The position numbers and the translations under genes are program-made. Positions 8,307 to 18,160 of a DNA stretch of 64,000 nt are shown piece by piece. The notes beneath the pieces were generated by a model that was not told where the DNA came from, did no database searches, and worked only from the letters and a program-made list of their open reading frames with translations. The DNA comes from Castellaniella daejeonensis (GTDB lineage: Bacteria > Pseudomonadota > Gammaproteobacteria > Burkholderiales > Burkholderiaceae_B), in assembly GCF_039523555.1 (NCBI RefSeq), contig NZ_BAAAFN010000006.1:1-64000 (forward strand). The letters are read 5' to 3'. Each line of letters begins with the position of its first letter. Position 1 is the first letter of the stretch.

Positions 8307-8331
8307 ATACCCGACTATTTGAGTCAAGTGT
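8307..8331. promoter_or_regulatory. IscR type-1-like binding site, proximal
   Basis: A 25-bp imperfect palindrome upstream of iscR. It reads ATACCCGACT then ATTTG then AGTCAAGTGT, fitting the known type 1 pattern ATASYYGACTR-WWW-YAGTCRRSTAT in both GACT/AGTC arms. On the minus strand the same bases contain TTGACT, a usable -35, so bound holo-IscR would block RNA polymerase. Confidence 0.75.
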
Positions 8332-8337
8332 ACCCTT

Positions 8338-8362
8338 TTACCCGACTAAAACACTCGGTTTT
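8338..8362. promoter_or_regulatory. IscR type-1-like binding site, distal
   Basis: A second 25-bp element 31 bases further upstream: TTACCCGACT, AAAAC, ACTCGGTTTT. The CCCGACT half is identical to that of the proximal box; the other half is weaker. Two adjacent boxes on almost the same helical face (31 bp, about three turns) suggest cooperative binding. Confidence 0.6.
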
Positions 8363-8440
8363 AGAGAGAAAAAATGGGAAAACTTGACTCTTGTCAATTC
8401 CCACCCCGCAACAGGGGTCATGCAGCCACACCGCGGCCAA

Positions 8441-8467
8441 AACACAAGGGGCGCCTGAGGCGCCCCT
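8441..8467 (-). terminator. Rho-independent terminator of the phosphatase gene
   Basis: Read on the minus strand, a perfect 9-bp stem (AGGGGCGCC and GGCGCCCCT at 8459-8467 and 8447-8455, 3-base loop) is followed by a T-rich tail TTGTGTTTT. It begins 23 bases after the phosphatase stop codon and separates that gene from the isc promoter region. Confidence 0.8.
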
Positions 8468-8489
8468 GGGCATGGCGAACGGAAAGGAA

Positions 8490-8978
8490 TCAGGCGGCCT
8501 GGTACTGCAGCGCGCGCTTGCGCACCAGTTCGAGAACACCCTGACAGGAATCCTCGATGTAGTCCAGGACCTTGTTGAAGCCTTCGGGGCCGCCGTAATA
8601 GGGATCGGGCACCGTGGCTTCCTCGAATTCGTTCGAGAAGCGCATCAGCAGCATGAGCTTGTGCTGGTAGACCTTGGGGCACTGCTGCTGCAGCGCGGAA
8701 AGGTTTTCCCAGTCCATGGCCAGGATCAGGTCGGCGTCGCGGAAATCATCGGCGCGGATCTGCCGGGCCACCAGGGACGACAGGTCGTAGCCCCGCTTGC
8801 GCGCAGCCGCCTGGGCGCGTGCATCGGGAGCCTCGCCCACATGGAAATGGTGCGTCGCAGCGGAATCGACCGCAATGGCATCGGACAGGCCGGCCTCGTC
8901 GACGAGGTGCTGGAACACGCCCTGGGCTGTGGGGGAGCGGCAGATATTGCCCGTACAGACAAAAAGTACCTTATGCAT
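8490..8978 (-). CDS. Low-molecular-weight protein-tyrosine phosphatase
   Basis: A 162-residue cytoplasmic phosphatase. The catalytic P-loop is VCTGNICRSP near the N terminus (CX5R form) and the general-acid Asp is in VPDPYYGG near residue 120. The fold is shared with arsenate reductases, but the DPYY loop and length favour LMW-PTP. In bacteria these act on tyrosine-phosphorylated proteins, often with exopolysaccharide kinases, but no kinase or capsule gene is nearby. The ATG at 8978 gives the family N terminus MHKVLFVCTGN; a longer open frame upstream has no support. A terminator follows. Confidence 0.92.
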   Translation of the reverse strand: MHKVLFVCTGNICRSPTAQGVFQHLVDEAGLSDAIAVDSAATHHFHVGEAPDARAQAAARKRGYDLSSLVARQIRADDFRDADLILAMDWENLSALQQQCPKVYQHKLMLLMRFSNEFEEATVPDPYYGGPEGFNKVLDYIEDSCQGVLELVRKRALQYQAA

Positions 8979-9092
8979 GATGGTGAAAGTGTGCGGGAAA
9001 ACCCGGAAATTGGCAAGCATTTTCTGTGGAAAACCGCAAAAAAACCTGACATCTGAAGCACTTCCGAAGCGGTCCCGCAACAGGCAGTGCCG

Positions 9093-11186
<2,094 letters not shown>

Positions 11187-11279
11187 GGGGCTCAACTAGA
11201 CACTGTTCGGGTAAACCCCTTATTATCACACTGTTGGCCCACGTGACCAAGACTCCTCTCTCTCGTCCTCCCGGTAACC

Positions 11280-12482
11280 ATGTCTTCCATTTTCGCATCC
11301 GTCGAACTCGCCCCGCGCGACCCCATCCTGGGCCTGAACGAACAATTCAAGGCCGATACCCGGCCCACCAAGGTCAACCTCGGCGTCGGCGTCTACTATG
11401 ACGACGCCGGCCGCATCCCCCTGCTCAAGGCCGTCCGCCAGGCCGAAGCCCGCCTGTTCGAGCAGGCCGAACCGCGCAATTACCTGCCGATCGACGGCAT
11501 CCCGGGTTACAACAACGGCGCCCGCGCCCTGCTGCTGGGTGCCGGCTCGCCGCTGATCGCCGAGCACCGCTCGCTCACGGTCCAGACCCTGGGTGGCACC
11601 GGCGCACTGAAGGTCGGTGCCGATTTCCTCAGGCAGATCCTGCCTGACGCCAAGGTTGCCATCAGCAACCCCAGCTGGGCCAATCACCAGGCCCTGTTCT
11701 CGGCCGCCGGATTCCCGGTCGTCAGCTACGACTACTACGACGCCGCCACGCACGGCCTGGATTTCAACGGCATGCTGGCCTCGCTGCGCGCCCTGCCCGC
11801 CGGCACCGTCGTGGTGCTGCACGCCTGCTGCCACAACCCCACGGGCGTCGACCCGACCCTGGAACAATGGCAGGAAATCGCCCGCGTGCTGCAGGCCGGC
11901 CAACTGGTGCCTTTCCTGGACATCGCCTACCAGGGCTTCGGTGCCGGCATCGATGAAGACGCCGCCGTGGTGCGCCTGTTCGCGGACCTGGGCATGACCA
12001 TGTTCATCAGCTCCTCGTTCTCGAAATCCTTCTCGCTGTATGGCGAACGCGTCGGCGCCCTGACCCTGGTCACCGGCGGCGACGAGGAAAGCACCCGCGT
12101 GCTCAGCCAGCTGAAGCGCGTCATCCGCACCAACTACTCCAATCCTCCCACCCATGGCGGTGCCCTGGTCTCGACCGTACTGAACACGCCCGAACTGTAC
12201 GCGCAATGGGCCGAGGAACTGGCCGGCATGCGCGATCGCATCCGCACCATGCGCCACCAGCTGGTCGAAAAGATCCAGGCTCAGGGCGTGGACCAGGACT
12301 TCAGCTTTGTCAAGGCGCAGCGCGGCATGTTCTCCTACTCGGGCCTCACCAAGGCCCAGGTCGACCGCCTGCGCGAGGATTTCGGCATCTATGCCGTGGG
12401 CAGCGGCCGCATCTGCGTGGCGGCGCTGAACAGTGGCAATATCGACTACGTGGCCGAAGCGATCGCCCGCGTGATCAAGTGA
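11280..12482 (+). CDS. Class I aspartate/aromatic amino acid aminotransferase
   Basis: A 400-residue PLP enzyme of the AspC/TyrB family that interconverts aspartate or aromatic amino acids with their oxo-acids using 2-oxoglutarate. The signature begins IFASVELAPRDPILGLNEQF. N186 (in CHNPTG) and D214 are cofactor contacts, K249 in SSSFSKSFSLYGERVGAL is the Schiff-base lysine, and the C-terminal substrate Arg region is SGRICVAALN. AspC and TyrB cannot be separated by eye. A strong hairpin terminator follows within 70 bases. Confidence 0.92.
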   Translation: MSSIFASVELAPRDPILGLNEQFKADTRPTKVNLGVGVYYDDAGRIPLLKAVRQAEARLFEQAEPRNYLPIDGIPGYNNGARALLLGAGSPLIAEHRSLTVQTLGGTGALKVGADFLRQILPDAKVAISNPSWANHQALFSAAGFPVVSYDYYDAATHGLDFNGMLASLRALPAGTVVVLHACCHNPTGVDPTLEQWQEIARVLQAGQLVPFLDIAYQGFGAGIDEDAAVVRLFADLGMTMFISSSFSKSFSLYGERVGALTLVTGGDEESTRVLSQLKRVIRTNYSNPPTHGGALVSTVLNTPELYAQWAEELAGMRDRIRTMRHQLVEKIQAQGVDQDFSFVKAQRGMFSYSGLTKAQVDRLREDFGIYAVGSGRICVAALNSGNIDYVAEAIARVIK

Positions 12483-12506
12483 TCCGATAGCCATACCCGG
12501 CAAAGC

Positions 12507-12549
12507 GCGCGGCGCGGGCAGGTTCTCCTCCCGCGCCGCGCTTGCTTTC
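12507..12549 (+). terminator. Terminator after the aminotransferase gene
   Basis: A perfect 12-bp stem, GCGCGGCGCGGG (12507-12518) and CCCGCGCCGCGC (12530-12541), with an 11-base loop and the T-rich tail TTGCTTTC. It isolates the aminotransferase gene from lexA. Confidence 0.75.
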
Positions 12550-12575
12550 AGGAAACGCTTCGGACACAATATGGG

Positions 12576-12591
12576 CTGTGTTTCCATCCAG
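12576..12591. promoter_or_regulatory. LexA box upstream of lexA
   Basis: CTGTGTTTCCATCCAG has the CTG-N10-CAG core of proteobacterial LexA operators and ends 9 bases before the lexA ATG. Autorepression of lexA is general, which supports the reading; the inner bases are less AT-rich than the strongest sites. Confidence 0.65.
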
Positions 12592-12600
12592 TAGCGCGAC

Positions 12601-13356
12601 ATGGCCCTGAAACTCACCGCCCGGCAGTCCCAGATCCTGGACATCATCCAGCATTCCATCCAGCATTCGGGCCGCCCGCCCACCCGGGCCGAAATCGCCG
12701 CCCAATTGGGATTTCGTTCGGCCAATGCAGCGGAAGACCACCTGCGCGCCCTGGAACGCAAAGGCTACATCCGCCTGTCGGCCGGCACGTCACGCGGCAT
12801 CCAGCTCACCGGCCAGGCACAGGCACAGGCATCGGCGTCGGGCCACGATCCGGCAGGTCGCCCCGCCATCCCCGGCCACAGTCCGGAACCCACGTCCGCT
12901 GGCACGGCAACGGCCCATGATCCTGCCCCCCTGCCAGGCACGCCGGTCTGGATCGCTCCATCCGACAGCCGCCTGGTGCCCCTGGTGGGCCGTGTGGCCG
13001 CCGGCAGCCCCATCCTGGCGGCCGAGCACGTCGAACGCGAAATCCCCCTGGCCCCCCATCTGTTCGAATCCGCGCCCGACTACCTTCTGCGCGTACGCGG
13101 CAGCAGCATGCGCGATGCCGGCATTCTCGACGGCGACCTGCTGGCCGTGCGCAGCACGCCCAATGCGCGCCATGGCCAGATCGTCGTTGCCCGCCTGGGA
13201 GACGACGTCACCGTCAAGCGGCTCGAACACCAGGGCCGGCGCATCCGCCTGCTGCCGGAAAACCCGGACTTCCAGCCCATCGACGTGGGGCCGGGCGATG
13301 AATTCGCCATCGAAGGCATTGCCGTCGGATTGATCCGCACCACCGCGCTGCACTAG
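12601..13356 (+). CDS. lexA: SOS repressor LexA with extended linker
   Basis: A 251-residue SOS repressor and self-cleaving protease. The winged-helix domain is residues 1-70 (LTARQSQILDIIQ, GRPPTRAEIAAQLGFRS). The peptidase domain has the cleavage bond A134-G135, the nucleophile S169 and the lysine K206. The spacings 134-169 and 169-206 equal those of E. coli (84-119 and 119-156), so the catalytic part is standard. The protein is about 50 residues longer because the linker at about residues 72-122 is enriched in Ala, Pro, Gly, Thr and Gln. A LexA box lies directly upstream. It is convergent with lon. Confidence 0.96.
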   Translation: MALKLTARQSQILDIIQHSIQHSGRPPTRAEIAAQLGFRSANAAEDHLRALERKGYIRLSAGTSRGIQLTGQAQAQASASGHDPAGRPAIPGHSPEPTSAGTATAHDPAPLPGTPVWIAPSDSRLVPLVGRVAAGSPILAAEHVEREIPLAPHLFESAPDYLLRVRGSSMRDAGILDGDLLAVRSTPNARHGQIVVARLGDDVTVKRLEHQGRRIRLLPENPDFQPIDVGPGDEFAIEGIAVGLIRTTALH

Positions 13357-13431
13357 AACGGCCAACTCCGCCACGGCCTCGCGCCGCCGGCTGGCGCACG
13401 CGCCGCCATGGCTGCAGGTACCGCAGAAACG

Positions 13432-13495
13432 CCAAGGGCTCCCCGGAACGGGAGCCCTTGGGTTCTATCTGCAACGGCCGGGGCGATACGCCCCG
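13432..13495. terminator. Paired hairpins between convergent lexA and lon
   Basis: Two stems fill the lexA-lon gap. The first is a perfect 12-bp stem CCAAGGGCTCCC (13432-13443) with GGGAGCCCTTGG (13450-13461) and a 6-base loop. The second is CGGGGCG (13479-13485) with CGCCCCG (13489-13495). Neither has a clean T-run, but the first is followed by TTCTATCT on the plus strand. They probably terminate transcription from both sides. Confidence 0.65.
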
Positions 13496-13502
13496 AACGG
13501 CA

Positions 13503-15959
13503 TCAGTGCTTCATCATTCCGCCGCTGCCGGTTTCCGCCGGCTTGGCGGTGGCGACCGCCTCGGCCGCCAGGCGGGCGACTTCTTCGTCGGACAAGGGTA
13601 CGGGCATGCGCTGCAAGGCGACTTCCAGCACCCGATCGATCCAGCGCACCGGGATGATCTCCAGGTGGTTTTTCACGTTGTCGGGGATTTCAGCCAGATC
13701 CTTGACGTTTTCCTCGGGGATCATCACGATCTTGATGCCGCCGCGGTGCGCCGCCAGCAGTTTTTCCTTCAGGCCGCCGATTTCCAGGATCTCGCCGCGC
13801 AGGGTGATCTCGCCCGTCATGGCGACATCGGCGCGCACCGGGATGCCCGTCAATGCCGACACCATGGCCGTGGTGATGGCCGCCCCTGCCGAGGGGCCGT
13901 CCTTGGGCGTGGCGCCCTCGGGGAAGTGGATGTGCAAATCGCGCTTCTCGAAGGCCTGGTCTGCGATGCCCCACTTGCGGGCGCGGGCACGAACCACCGT
14001 GCGCGCGGCCTCGACGGATTCCTTCATCACATCGCCCAGCGAACCCGTGCGCAGGACCACGCCCTTGCCCGGCATGTCCGCCGCCTCGATGGTCAGCAGG
14101 TCACCACCGACTTCGGTCCAGGCCAGGCCGGTCACCTGGCCAACCTTGTCTTCCTTTTCGGCCACGCCGAAATTGAAGCGGCGGACTCCCAGGAAGTCGC
14201 TCAGGTTGGCGGCATTCACCGTGATCGCGGCCTCGCCGTCCGCCCTTTGCTGGTCCAGCTCGGGGCCTGCGCTCAGCAGGCGCTTGACGGTCTTGCGGCA
14301 GATCTTGGAGATTTCGCGTTCCAGCGCGCGCACCCCGGCCTCGCGCGTGTAGTAGCGCACGATGTCGCGGACCGCGTCTTCGGAAATACTGAGCTCGCCT
14401 TCCTTGACGCCATTGTTCTTCATCAGCTTGGGCAGCAGGTGATCGAAGGCGATGTGGACCTTTTCGTCTTCCGTGTAGCCCGACAGGCGGATGACTTCCA
14501 TCCGGTCGAGCAGGGCCGGCGGAATGTTCAAGGTGTTGCTGGTGGCGACGAACATGACATCGGACAGATCGAAATCGACCTCGATGTAGTGGTCCTGGAA
14601 GGTATGGTTCTGTTCCGGATCGAGCACTTCCAGCAGTGCCGATGACGGATCGCCGCGGAAATCGGCACCCAGCTTGTCGATCTCGTCAAGCAGGAACAGC
14701 GGATTGCGCACGCCGACCTTGGCCATGTTCTGCAGGATCTTGCCCGGCATGGAACCGATATAGGTGCGCCGATGGCCGCGAATTTCGGCCTCGTCGCGCA
14801 CGCCACCCAGCGCCATGCGCACGAACTTGCGATTGGTTGCGCGCGCCACGGACTGCCCCAGCGAGGTCTTGCCCACGCCCGGGGGGCCGACCAGGCACAG
14901 GATCGGCGCCTTGAGCTTGTCCACGCGCTGCTGCACCGCCAGGTATTCGATAATGCGTTCCTTGACCTTTTCCAGGCCGTAGTGGTCTGCCTCGAGGACT
15001 TCCTCGGCGTTCTTCAGCGCATTGTTGACGCGGCTCTTCTTGCGCCACGGCAGGCTGAGCAGCGTGTCGATGTAGTTGCGCACCACAGTGGCCTCGGCCG
15101 ACATGGGCGACATCAGCTTGAGCTTCTTCAGCTCGGCGTCGGCTTTCTTGCGGGCTTCCTTGGGCAGATGCGCCGCCTCGATCCGGCGCTCGAGCTCTTC
15201 GATGTCGGCGCCTTCCTCGCCCTCGCCCAGTTCCTTCTGGATGGCCTTGACCTGCTCGTTCAGGTAGTAGTCGCGCTGGCTTTTTTCCATCTGCTTCTTG
15301 ACGCGGCCACGGATGCGCTTTTCGACCTGCAGGATCTCGATTTCCGATTCCAGCTGGGCCAGCAGGGCTTCCAGGCGGCGGGCGGTGCCGGGCATGTCGA
15401 GCAGGGACTGTTTCTGCTCGATCTTCAGGGGCAGATGGGCTGCGATGGTGTCGGCCAGGCGACCGGCATCCTCGATCCCGGACAGCGAAGTCAGGATTTC
15501 CTGGGGGATTTTCTTGTTCAGCTTGACGTACTGCTCGAACTGGGCCACGACGGCGCGGCGCAGGGCCTCGGCCTCGGCCTGGTCGGACTGGTCTTCTTCG
15601 ATGCCCGAGACGCGCGCCGAGAAATGCGTCTCGGCATCGGTGACTTCGTGGATGCGGGCGCGCTGCAGGCCTTCGACCAGAACCTTGACGGTGCCGTCGG
15701 GCAGCTTCAGCATCTGCAGGATGTTGGCCGCACAACCGATTTCATACAGGTCGTCGGGCGTGGGCTCGTCCTTGCCGGCTGACTTCTGGGCCACCAGCAT
15801 CACGCTGCTGCCGGCTTCCATCGCCAGCTCGAGCGCCTTGATGGAACGCGGCCGCCCCACGAACAGGGGGATGACCATGTGGGGAAACACCACCACGTCG
15901 CGCAACGGCAGCAGCGGCAGTTCCACAGGTTCCTGGGTCAGAATCTGGCTAGCAGACAT
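13503..15959 (-). CDS. lon: ATP-dependent protease La (Lon)
   Basis: An 818-residue AAA+ serine protease that removes misfolded and regulatory proteins in the cytoplasm. The N-terminal substrate-binding LON domain begins LPLLPLRDVVVFPHMVIPLFVGR, the ATPase has Walker A GPPGVGKT and Walker B LFLLDEID, and the protease domain has the catalytic S690 in PKDGPSAGAA with the dyad Lys in GGLKEKLLAAHRGG. A TGAGGA Shine-Dalgarno precedes the ATG at 15959. It follows tig-clpP-clpX on the same strand after 237 bases holding a sigma32-like promoter and a terminator-like hairpin, so it can be transcribed independently. Confidence 0.97.
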   Translation of the reverse strand: MSASQILTQEPVELPLLPLRDVVVFPHMVIPLFVGRPRSIKALELAMEAGSSVMLVAQKSAGKDEPTPDDLYEIGCAANILQMLKLPDGTVKVLVEGLQRARIHEVTDAETHFSARVSGIEEDQSDQAEAEALRRAVVAQFEQYVKLNKKIPQEILTSLSGIEDAGRLADTIAAHLPLKIEQKQSLLDMPGTARRLEALLAQLESEIEILQVEKRIRGRVKKQMEKSQRDYYLNEQVKAIQKELGEGEEGADIEELERRIEAAHLPKEARKKADAELKKLKLMSPMSAEATVVRNYIDTLLSLPWRKKSRVNNALKNAEEVLEADHYGLEKVKERIIEYLAVQQRVDKLKAPILCLVGPPGVGKTSLGQSVARATNRKFVRMALGGVRDEAEIRGHRRTYIGSMPGKILQNMAKVGVRNPLFLLDEIDKLGADFRGDPSSALLEVLDPEQNHTFQDHYIEVDFDLSDVMFVATSNTLNIPPALLDRMEVIRLSGYTEDEKVHIAFDHLLPKLMKNNGVKEGELSISEDAVRDIVRYYTREAGVRALEREISKICRKTVKRLLSAGPELDQQRADGEAAITVNAANLSDFLGVRRFNFGVAEKEDKVGQVTGLAWTEVGGDLLTIEAADMPGKGVVLRTGSLGDVMKESVEAARTVVRARARKWGIADQAFEKRDLHIHFPEGATPKDGPSAGAAITTAMVSALTGIPVRADVAMTGEITLRGEILEIGGLKEKLLAAHRGGIKIVMIPEENVKDLAEIPDNVKNHLEIIPVRWIDRVLEVALQRMPVPLSDEEVARLAAEAVATAKPAETGSGGMMKH

Positions 15960-15990
15960 GATTGATTCCTCAAGCGATTGAATCTGAAAG

Positions 15991-16016
15991 AAAAAGGAAG
16001 CGCGGGCTTCCTTTTT
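15991..16016 (-). terminator. Terminator-like hairpin in the lon leader
   Basis: A perfect 11-bp stem, AAAAAGGAAGC (15991-16001) and GCTTCCTTTTT (16006-16016), with a 4-base GCGG loop. On the minus strand it reads A-tract, stem, then TTTTTCTTTC, the form of an intrinsic terminator. It lies 31 bases upstream of the lon ATG and downstream of the predicted sigma32 promoter. It may stop read-through from clpX, or attenuate lon. Confidence 0.65.
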
Positions 16017-16035
16017 CGCATAGTGCCTGCTTGTG

Positions 16036-16063
16036 ATATGGTGCCGCGCGGGCGCTTTTCAAG
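16036..16063 (-). promoter_or_regulatory. Sigma32-like heat-shock promoter for lon
   Basis: On the minus strand CTTGAAA (complement of 16057-16063) is followed after 13 bases by CACCATAT (complement of 16036-16043), one mismatch from the sigma32 pattern CTTGAAA-N13/14-CCCCATNT. lon is a heat-shock gene in related bacteria, which supports the reading. Confidence 0.7.
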
Positions 16064-16196
16064 GGCCGGAGACACATCGTCAGTATACGGGAACGGATGC
16101 GCGGACGGTGCCCGGAACCGGACCGCCCATGAGCGGACATGGCGCCGGCCTCGCCCGGTCCCGGCCCGAAGGGCGGGATCGAGCTTCGGCATGCGG

Positions 16197-17489
16197 TCAG
16201 GCGGCGGCGGAGCGCAGGGGCTTGTCTTCCGTCTGCCGGTCGGGCCGGGGACCCTTGACCAGCGTCGGCGCGGTCCGGCCTTCGACCGCGTCTTCTTCCA
16301 GGACCACGCGGTTGATGTCCGGACGCGACGGCAGTTCGTACATGGTGCCCAGCAGCGCCTGCTCGATGATGGAGCGCAGGCCCCGCGCACCGGTACGGCG
16401 TTTGATGGCCCGGCGGGCGATCGCCGTCAGGGCCTCGGGCGTCACGTCCAGTTCGACGTCTTCCATCTCGAACAGCTTCTGGAACTGCTTGACCACGGCG
16501 TTGCGCGGCTCGGTGAGGATGCGCACCAGCGTGTCCTCGGTGAGTTCTTCCAGGGTGGCAACCACCGGAAGACGGCCCACCAGTTCGGGGATCAGACCGA
16601 ACTTGATCAGGTCCTCGGGCTCGACCTCGGCGAACAATTCGCCCACGCCGCGCTCGGAACGGGCGCGCACCGTGGCTGCGAAACCGATGCCGGAACGTTC
16701 GCTGCGATCGCGGATGATCTTTTCCAGCCCGTCGAAGGCGCCGCCCACGATGAACAGGATGTTGGTGGTGTCGACCTGGACGAAATCCTGGTTCGGGTGC
16801 TTGCGGCCACCCTGGGGCGGCACCGAGGCGACCGTGCCTTCGATGAGCTTCAGCAGGGCCTGCTGCACGCCCTCGCCCGAGACGTCGCGGGTGATGGACG
16901 GGTTGTCGGACTTGCGCGCGATCTTGTCGATTTCGTCGATGTAGACGATGGCGCGCTGGGCTTTCTCGACCTCGTAGTTGCAGTTCTGCAGCAGCTTCTG
17001 GATGATGTTCTCGACGTCTTCGCCGACGTAGCCGGCTTCCGTCAGAGTGGTGGCGTCGGCCATCACGAAAGGAACGTCCAGCATGCGGGCCAGCGTCTGG
17101 GCCAGCAGGGTCTTGCCCGAGCCGGTCGGCCCGATCAGCAGGATGTTGCTCTTGGAGAGCTCGACATCGCCATCCTTGGCGTCCTGGTAGCGGATGCGCT
17201 TGTAGTGGTTGTAGACCGCCACCGCCAGGTTGCGCTTGGGCGTTTCCTGGCCGATGACGTAGCCATCCAGGAAAGACTTGATTTCCTGCGGCGTGGGCAG
17301 TTCCTTGCGCACGGCAGCCCGTGCCGCGTCCTGGGACTCTTCACGGATGATGTCGTTGCACAGGCTGATGCACTCGTCGCAGATGAAGACGGAAGGCCCG
17401 GCGATCAGCTTGTGGACTTCGTGCTGGCTTTTGTTGCAGAAGGAACAATGCAGCGCCTTGTCCTCGCTGGAACCCTTTTTTTCGGTCAT
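16197..17489 (-). CDS. clpX: ClpXP ATPase subunit ClpX
   Basis: A 430-residue AAA+ unfoldase that feeds tagged proteins such as SsrA products into ClpP. The N-terminal zinc-binding domain has four cysteines (CSFCNKS and CDECISLC), Walker A is GPTGSGKT, Walker B is IVYIDEIDKI, and the pore and sensor regions follow in standard order. Length is normal (E. coli 424). It starts 10 bases after the clpP stop in a tig-clpP-clpX operon, the usual bacterial order. Confidence 0.97.
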   Translation of the reverse strand: MTEKKGSSEDKALHCSFCNKSQHEVHKLIAGPSVFICDECISLCNDIIREESQDAARAAVRKELPTPQEIKSFLDGYVIGQETPKRNLAVAVYNHYKRIRYQDAKDGDVELSKSNILLIGPTGSGKTLLAQTLARMLDVPFVMADATTLTEAGYVGEDVENIIQKLLQNCNYEVEKAQRAIVYIDEIDKIARKSDNPSITRDVSGEGVQQALLKLIEGTVASVPPQGGRKHPNQDFVQVDTTNILFIVGGAFDGLEKIIRDRSERSGIGFAATVRARSERGVGELFAEVEPEDLIKFGLIPELVGRLPVVATLEELTEDTLVRILTEPRNAVVKQFQKLFEMEDVELDVTPEALTAIARRAIKRRTGARGLRSIIEQALLGTMYELPSRPDINRVVLEEDAVEGRTAPTLVKGPRPDRQTEDKPLRSAAA

Positions 17490-17499
17490 GGCAATCCAA

Positions 17500-18159
17500 T
17501 CACTTGGCTTCGTCGGTGCGCGAAACCAGTACCTTGTCGATCAGTCCGTATTCCCGCGCATCGTCGGCGGACATGAAGTTGTCGCGTTCGGTATCCACGG
17601 CGATGCGCTCGATATCCTGGCCGGTGCGTTCGGCCAGGATGTCGTTCAGACGCTCGCGCAGGCTGAGGATTTCCTTCGCCTGGATCTGGATGTCCGAGGC
17701 CTGGCCCTGGGCACCGCCCGAAGGCTGGTGGATCATGATGCGGGAATTGGGCAAGGCATAGCGCTTGCCCTTGGCTCCGGCGGCCAGCAGGAACGCGCCC
17801 ATGCTGGCGGCCAGGCCGGTGCACAGCGTGGAGACCTCGGGCTTGACGAACTGCATGGTGTCGTAGATCGCCATGCCGGCATAAACCGAGCCGCCCGGGG
17901 AATTGATGTACAGCGAGATGTCCTTGTCGGGGTTCTCCGATTCCAGGAACAGCAGCTGCGCCACGACCAGGTTGGCCGACTGGTCGTTGACCGGCCCCAC
18001 GAAGAAGATCACCCGCTCGCGCAGCAGCCGCGAATAGATGTCGTAGGACCGTTCTCCACGCCCGGACTGTTCGATCACGATGGGCACATAGCCCAGGCCG
18101 GTGGGGACGACCGAGTCCCCGCCGTACATCGATGCGTAGAAATCGGTGAACCGGTTCAT
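17500..18159 (-). CDS. clpP: ATP-dependent Clp protease proteolytic subunit
   Basis: A 219-residue serine peptidase forming the two-ring barrel partnered with ClpX. Catalytic S119 is in GLAASMGAFLL and H144 in MIHQPSGG, with the catalytic Asp further on. The short N-terminal propeptide (MNRFTDFYASMYG...) precedes the usual mature start region. I use the ATG at 18159, one base after the tig stop; a GTG four codons upstream would overlap tig. Coupled translation with tig is likely. Confidence 0.96.
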   Translation of the reverse strand: MNRFTDFYASMYGGDSVVPTGLGYVPIVIEQSGRGERSYDIYSRLLRERVIFFVGPVNDQSANLVVAQLLFLESENPDKDISLYINSPGGSVYAGMAIYDTMQFVKPEVSTLCTGLAASMGAFLLAAGAKGKRYALPNSRIMIHQPSGGAQGQASDIQIQAKEILSLRERLNDILAERTGQDIERIAVDTERDNFMSADDAREYGLIDKVLVSRTDEAK

Positions 18160-18160
18160 A

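Noticed and set aside
11187..11279. A LexA box for uvrB
   Set aside because: The shared upstream region contains CTGTT twice but no CTG-N10-CAG element, so SOS control of uvrB is not supported.
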